From contig NW_017804442.1 of NCBI RefSeq assembly GCF_001625305.1, forward strand, positions 1,216,304 through 1,280,303: 64,000 bases of DNA, given 5' to 3'. Both the position numbers and the translations under genes were made by a program. Under the pieces are notes generated by a model that searched no databases, had not been told where the DNA came from, and saw nothing but the letters and a program-made list of their open reading frames with translations. Positions 58,126-64,000 of the stretch are shown here, piece after piece. The stretch comes from Branchiostoma belcheri. Taxonomy: Eukaryota > Chordata > Leptocardii > Amphioxiformes > Branchiostomatidae. How positions within the stretch are numbered: the stretch's first letter is position 1; each line of letters opens with the position of its first letter.

Positions 58126-59650
58126 AGAATTCTTAAACTAGCGGCCGTAGAGTTAGCCCCAGCCCTAACCTTAATATGTCAGAAATCTCTAGAATCAGGC
58201 CAAATCCCGTCCACTTGGCTACACGCAAACATCACTCCCATCTATAAAAAAGGTGATAGGACGAAATCTTCTAACTATCGCCCCGTCTCTCTTACTTGTG
58301 TTTGTAGTAAGGTTATGGAGCACATTATCCACTCCCAGATAATGGACCATTTTGATATGTATTCTATCCTAACTGAAAACCAACATGGTTTTAGGAAGAA
58401 ACATTCGTGTGAGACTCAACTTGTCCAAACCACAAATGACTTAGCCCTTTCCTTAGATTCCAAATCACAAACTGATCTAATCATAACTGATTTCGCCAAA
58501 ACCTTTGATAAGGTTCCTCATAACCGTCTTCTCTTAAAACTACATAATTACGGTATCCGAGGCAAACTCCTCCAGTGGATTTCTAACTTCCTAAAAAAAC
58601 GTAAACAAAGGGTGGTAGTTGGGGGGGAACATTCAGATTGGGCAGAAGTAGTTTCTGGAGTACCCCAAGGCACCGTACTAGGGCCTTTATTGTTCCTAGT
58701 ATACATAAATGATCTGGCTGATAACCTTAACTCTAACATCAGGCTTTTCGCCGACGACTGTGTCATTTACAGAGAAATAAATAACGACAATGACCATATC
58801 CTACTACAAGATGATATAAACATGTTAGACGCATGGCAGAGCAATTGGCAAATGAAACTACACCCTGATAAGTGCTACGTCATGCGCTACACCCATAAAC
58901 GCAAAACTAAAGTATTTGACTACAAACTAGGGAGCCATACACTAGCTGAGGCTAATAATCACAAGTACCTAGGGGTTATCTTAAACAACAAACTTTCTTG
59001 GACTGAACACATCCATCATATTACTTCCAAAGCAAATAAATCATTAGGTTTTATTAAACGCAATCTCTATAGCTGTCCTAAATCAGTTAAGATTAATGCA
59101 TACACTAGCTTAGTCAGACCCCATCTTGAATACGCTAGCGCTGCATGGGATCCGTACTGCAAGGAACATATTCACAAGTTAGAATCGGTCCAGAAAAGAG
59201 CGGCCAGATTTGTTTCTAATACCTACGATACTTATGCCAGCACTACCAAATTGGTCACAGATTTAGGGTGGGACACATTAAAGGACAGACGCACAGCAAG
59301 TAGACTCACATTACTTCAGAAAGCAAGACACTCAAAAACAGCCCTTCCGGTCAAAACCTTGTTGACGCCTATCCCGCGCCAATCGCGACACTTCAACTCC
59401 AACTCATACAAACCTCTAACGTTTCACAAAGACTGCTACAAATATTCATATTTTCCACAAACTGTCAGAGATTGGAACATTTTGCCCCAAGAGATAACTG
59501 ATACTGCGGAACCCACGAAGTTCAACGCTGCAGTACTACAACACCTGAGGAAGCAGCAATAACGCATCGCACAGCTCCCCTGCACGTTTTACCCCAATCT
59601 AGGGGTGTTGTGCAGTACCCGAACAAGACAAGACAAGACAAGACAAGACA
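58123..59650 (+). mobile_element. 5'-truncated CR1/Jockey-type LINE with reverse transcriptase
   Basis: An open reading frame runs to a stop at 59562. Before 58123 it only reads a CA microsatellite, so the real element starts there. Reverse transcriptase landmarks: NYRPVSLT, IITDFAKTFDKVPH (motif A), SGVPQGTVLGPLLFLVYIND (motif B), FADDCVIYR (catalytic FADD, about residue 311 of the frame), then LHPDKC, KYLGV and the C-terminal domain with VRDWNILP. The endonuclease part is missing. The 3' end is an (AAGAC)n tail at 59622-59650, usual for this clade. The frame is intact, so the insertion is probably young. Confidence 0.85.
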
Positions 59651-59659
59651 TGCAAACAC

Positions 59660-60660
59660 ACACTCACACACACACACACTCACACACACATACACCTATA
59701 TAAACCCAATACATGAACCAGTGCAGGTTCGGTACGGGTACTCTGAAATACCTAGCCCCACAGCTCGAATTTTACGTGCAATAACCTGCATATGGTGTCA
59801 TTTAGAGTAATTCAATGGGTCGAAAAAATCTTTAAAACAAACAACCAGTATCAGCAAGGGACCAGACCTGAAGCACAGAGGGCTAGGTCCTCCTACAACA
59901 GAAAAGAAACGATGAGAGTTAAGGGAGCTCGCGAGGCACAAGACACAGTGGAAGAAGATAAGAAAACACTGAACGCAGCTGTAGGACTTTCCCATGATTG
60001 CATATGCAGAACAAAGTTTTCTCACCTAGATATTTGGACCAGTCACTCTGGCCTTCCTCAGTAGACTGACCCAGTGAGGCTTGTCACGTGACTTCAAGTG
60101 TGACGTCACACTGGGTCAAGGGTCAACATCTTGTCGGCCCCCGTCGCGGTTGAGTGATTTCACACTTGTCATACATAGCCTATCATTGCCTTTCCAGACC
60201 ATGGTCGGGAGCAGGTCGAGAGGTATTCATATGTAGTTGGAAAGGCTGTTTACAGGTCTTTAAGAGTCGTTTTGAAAAGTCAAAGTCCGCTGAAAACTGA
60301 TATAAGGGCGAACAAGACCGTGCTTATGCGCTAAAACAGACCAGGCATACTCATAAGACGCCATATTTTTGCAGCTCCACTTCCTAAACTGCACTAATTT
60401 GCTATTGAGTAGGGTTGATTCAACATACGTTGCTATAAAGACATAGTCATAAAATTTACTGATGGTATGGTCTTAATGATAATATGTTACATAATGCAGG
60501 TTTAATCATTAACAATTATCTATACAGCCGCTAGTTTTCCCTGATGGTTGTAGGTTTTATTTGTAACCGTAAATATTTCTTTTATCAGGCGAATAAGTGG
60601 CACTACCTCTGTGCGTGTACAATCTTTGTAAGACAATAATAGAGACCAAAAACTACATTG
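59660..60660. other. Spacer between the LINE and gene F
   Basis: Contains a decayed family 3 hammerhead repeat at 60010-60155; otherwise nothing recognised. Confidence 0.5.
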
Positions 60661-60673
60661 CATTTCATCGGTA

Positions 60674-60751
60674 TTTATTCTTTGAACTACAGTATACAGA
60701 AGAAGCCCAGGCTGTTCCCCGTTGTTCATGCTGCAAAGACCGACCATCCAA
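60674..60751 (-). other. 3' UTR exon of gene F
   Basis: Minus strand: acceptor CTTTTTCACCAACAG|TTGG at 60751, then AATAAA at 60679-60674. Confidence 0.55.
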
Positions 60752-61067
60752 CTGTTGGTGAAAAAGAACAAAGGTTAGTAAAGCATTTCATGAACATTTC
60801 TGATTATAAAGTTTGACAGATTGATGTAGAAAAGAGTTCTGTAGTGAATATTTTGTTCTTGCTGGGAGAGAAAAAAGGATCGATGTTGCTTGATTATCGA
60901 TAAGTAGCGTTCTATCATTTGAAATAGTTGTCATTGATTCTAACCCATGTCTAGCTACTGTGGGTAGATCACAATGATGACTAACCCCGTCCTAGCAAAA
61001 CTAAGACTGCAAAAGTATCAAAAATCACCATAAGTTAATATATGGAAAACTGTAACATACCTGCAGT

Positions 61068-62973
61068 TTAGTTAGTGCCGGCAGTGTTGCTAAAATCGTA
61101 GAACAGAATAGGGTAGTACAGGGCGATGACCTTATACTGCTCCAGGCTCTCCAGAAAGCCGTTACCTAAAAGACATGAGAGTTTCATAATCTACAAGCTT
61201 AAGCAGCATCCACTTGTCGGTGGCAAAGTCGTATTCAGTAATCAAGACCATCTTGATCCGCAAATTTTTTTTAGCTTGTAGATAGTGTGCATGACTTATG
61301 ATGTGTTACCCTTCAGGGCAATTTACAGGTTATTGCTGTATCTAGAATCTGCTCAGGCACGGTTCTCGATAGTCTACATATAGTCTACGTATCCAGACCC
61401 GTACCTCGGTCAAAAATAATCTAGTACGTTAATACTATTAGATACGCGGAGACTATCCAGAACCGTGCCTGATCCTTACCCTTACCCATTCAGACATATA
61501 AATAGAGCTTGATAGGCACGGCTCTGGGTACGATAGGTATGCCAAGCAAACAAACAAGCCGTCTGTATCACATTTAGTCTACGTTGTTGGCTAAATGTTG
61601 GATACGCTGAGACTATCTAGAACGTTACCCTGCCTGATTCTAACCCTCAAGGAACTAGATAGGCGCGGCTTCGAGTACGATAGTTATGCCAAACCAACAA
61701 ACAAAACAAAACAAAACAAAAGCAACGTACCATCGGCATCGCAGTAGTCGAAGAACGACCCCACGTCGATGACGGCGCGCATCTCCGCGAAGGTGACGAA
61801 CCCGTCTCCATCCGCGTCCATGCGCGCGAAGTAGTCCCGGCTGAAGTAACTCAAGATGTCGATCTCGGAGAACTTGCCGTCAGCTGGGGAAACAAGTTCA
61901 GCTAAGCTCGGTATGTTTGTTGTTTGTTTGTTTATTTAAATGCAACTGTGCATAACAAGTGGCAATCAGGCAGCAACAAGGCTGGTAGCGGCTACCACTG
62001 ACACATAAGTGCATAAATACAAAGTACAGTATAACTAAATACAATATCACTTAGTATATACAAATTCAATTCAATATTTACATAGCAATAAACATACAAA
62101 GTACATACAAATTCAATCAATACATAAGCAATGTAATACATAATACAATGTAAGTACAATACAAATCGATAAAATGATCAAAGTTGAAATGGAACGGTTG
62201 GAGGGTTTTTATTTACAATTGGTGTTTAGGTAATCAGGATAAGAGGTGGTGTTTGCATTTGGCCTTGAATACGGAGATGGTGGCCGACCCTGTGACCTCG
62301 CCGGGTAAGCGATTCCACAGTCGGGAGATGTATGCTAGACATAGATGTTCGGAGGGACACCACGAGTTAGCCTCTACAAGGCTTCGGGAGGCGGCTGGAA
62401 AACCGGGTGCGGCAAACTGTACGCTCTAGCAGACCAACTCCCCCGGCATGTTATCTCTGTTTGGCCAAGAACATCATATGGCCAATTTCTACTCTTTACC
62501 AGCCGCCTTCCGAAGCCTGACAGAGGCTAACTCCTGGCGTCCCTTCGAACATCTATGTCGAGCATACATGTAGTGTCGGACAGGTCATTGTTGCTCGGAC
62601 CACGTTCATCCTCTTTCTTTTTCTGTGTGTCAAGAGTGATCATCGCATGTCTTTTGTGGTTAAATAAACGTATAATAAATCTCGTGTTGTACAGTATGTT
62701 AGAACGGAGCACAGGAAGAATAGCTACTGTCTTGTACATGTATATATGCTAAATGTGGATGCCAATAAAGTGAAGGTTAATACCTACCATCAGCATCGTT
62801 TGCCAGCATGATTTGCTCCAGAGTCATGGCGCTCATGACCTCCTGCTTGGACAGTTTCCCGTCGCCGTCGGTGTCCAGGTTCGGGTCGGCTGGGAACGCG
62901 GCCCCCACGTTCTGGATCAGGTTGTACACGCCCACGATGCTCCTCTGCTCAGGGTCTTCCAGGAACCCACTTC
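61068..62973 (-). CDS. Gene F: EF-hand protein, 3' part only
   Basis: Exons: 62973-62788, 61883-61731, 61165-61068. The 5' exons, including any signal peptide, lie beyond the right edge. Exon one here encodes GSGFLEDPEQRSIVGVYNLIQ, then loop DTDGDGKLSKQE. The second has DADGDGKFSEID (split loop) and DADGDGFVTFAE. The last has DADGNGFLESLE (split) and ends QYKVIALYYPILFYDFSNTAGTN. Phase-1 junctions cut loops at position 4 exactly as in genes A-E, so it belongs to the same family but is clearly diverged. Its donor after the stop (CTGCAG|GTATG) leads to a 3' UTR exon. Confidence 0.82.
62368..62529. mobile_element. Foldback MITE between gene F exons
   Basis: Same family (TAGCCTCTACAAGGC ... CAGAGGCTA), but the flanks do not match, so one side may be rearranged. 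Confidence 0.7.
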
Positions 62974-63296
62974 CTAGAAGATGGCCGCCAGAAACGGAAG
63001 ATTAAAATCCTTGCCCTGCGGGGCCCATATATGTATATGAGTTGCACATACAGTGCCATCTATATAGTGCCCTGTATATGTACGATTTGGGGGTATTTCT
63101 CGTGCTAAATACATTATACATGGTGATCAGGTTATACCAAAGACGTGGAGACTATCCAGAAACGTGTTTGATCCTAACACTAGCCCATAAACTAGATAGA
63201 CATGGTCCTGGGTACAATAGTTATGCCAGGTTGCACCAAAAAGGTGAAAATGGAGATTTGCGAAGAAGGAGAAGACTAAAATTGATTTAAGGGGCC

Positions 63297-63364
63297 ACGT
63301 TCTGGATCAGGTTGTACACGCCCACGATGCTCCTCTGCTCAGGGTCTTCCAAGAACCCACTTCC
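63297..63364 (-). pseudogene. Partial copy of the gene F exon at 62973-62788
   Basis: The first ~68 nt of the exon, with a CTTCCAG acceptor, is repeated almost exactly (GAAGTGGGTTCTTGGAAGAC), then breaks off before the EF-hand loop. Weaker remains of the same start lie near 63680-63710 and 63805-63835. Confidence 0.65.
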
Positions 63365-63382
63365 TGGAAGATAATATAGTCA

Positions 63383-63500
63383 GTTTCGGTTTATTTGTTT
63401 ACCAGTAATTACAGCACAGGCCATTTTGGCCTGCTTTTCAGGTAATCCTGGATACACATCAAAATACATACAACAAATACACAGTAACTAAATCAAGTCC
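63383..63500 (-). repeat. Second copy of the repeat at 45365
   Basis: Same core; lies upstream of the known gene F exons, beside the partial exon copies. Confidence 0.55.
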
Positions 63501-64000
63501 TGTTCTTAATGACCTGTTTAAAACTCCTGAGACTAAGGAGCTGTTGTTGCTGTAGCGGCAGAGTGTTCCAGATTAGTCTTTATTTGCGAAAAATTCCTGA
63601 AGGCTAATTGCTTGTACAGATACTATACGGTGCAATACAATAATAGGGAACAGACAACTACTACTAGCTCCTCTGTCCTGGGTCTTCAATGAAACCACTT
63701 CATGGAAAATACATGTAGCCGCGTGAAATGGAAACCATGGAAACGTGTTGCCTTGGATACGGTATGAACAAGCGACAGTGGAAGATACTGACAGAAAAAT
63801 TCCTCTGTTCAAGCTCTTCACCCACTTCCTGGAAGGTGGCCGAAAAAAAAAGATTAAGACCGTTAGAATATTTTTTATTGACTCGACTAATGTGTAGGGA
63901 GGACTTTTGAATGGTGTACTACAACCAAGGTCCAACAAAGCTTAATACATTATGCATAATGGTCAGGTTGTGCCAAAAACATTTTTCAGTGGCTTCAAAA
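63500..64000. other. Right edge, probably a gene F intron
   Basis: Only weak, repeated scraps of the start of a gene F exon are seen. The missing 5' exons should lie to the right. Confidence 0.4.

Noticed and set aside
63573..63938. Minus-strand 121-codon frame at the right edge
   Set aside because: Crosses several scraps of duplicated exon starts and has no EF-hand loop or other motif.

Overview
The window looks like genomic DNA from an invertebrate animal. Genes have many small exons with GT-AG introns, and the introns and spacers are crowded with microsatellites, tRNA-derived SINEs, foldback MITEs and LINE pieces. A lancelet (Branchiostoma) is my best guess. That is inference from overall style, not proof.

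Layout. 1-2.75 kb is repeat-rich spacer. 2.8-16.56 kb (+) holds gene A, a 19-coding-exon gene for a secreted protein of about 868 residues with about 28 EF-hand calcium-binding loops. 16.6-18.47 kb is spacer with a LINE remnant and a hairpin. 18.48-25.04 kb (+) holds an aldo-keto reductase gene with a repeated splice-donor array and two mutually exclusive catalytic exons. 25.85-32.6 kb (-), 34.16-40.35 kb (-), 44.67-50.3 kb (-) and 53.0-57.67 kb (+) hold four paralogous 7-coding-exon genes (B, C, D, E). Each encodes a secreted protein of about 356 residues with 12 EF-hand loops. D and E face each other as the arms of a palindrome centred near 51.65 kb. 57.7-59.65 kb carries a 5'-truncated CR1/Jockey-type LINE. 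60.66 kb to the right edge (-) holds the 3' part of a further EF-hand gene, F, whose 5' end is outside the window.

How the EF-hand genes are built. Nearly every internal exon starts and ends in phase 1, and the cut falls at loop position 4 of every second EF-hand. Exons are therefore interchangeable two-loop modules, and gene A has grown by duplicating them. Dead exon copies, 31-nt poison microexons and paralogous intron minisatellites record this growth. Genes C, D and E share an upstream pair of TGACGTCA (CRE-like) palindromes exactly 24 bp apart, and TATA-like boxes. Together the cluster appears to make a set of secreted, calcium-buffering proteins; their physiological role cannot be read from the sequence.

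Mobile DNA. Foldback elements with 9-bp target duplications (Mutator-like) sit against 5' splice sites in three cases. Three different repeat families share a minimal hammerhead-ribozyme-like core.
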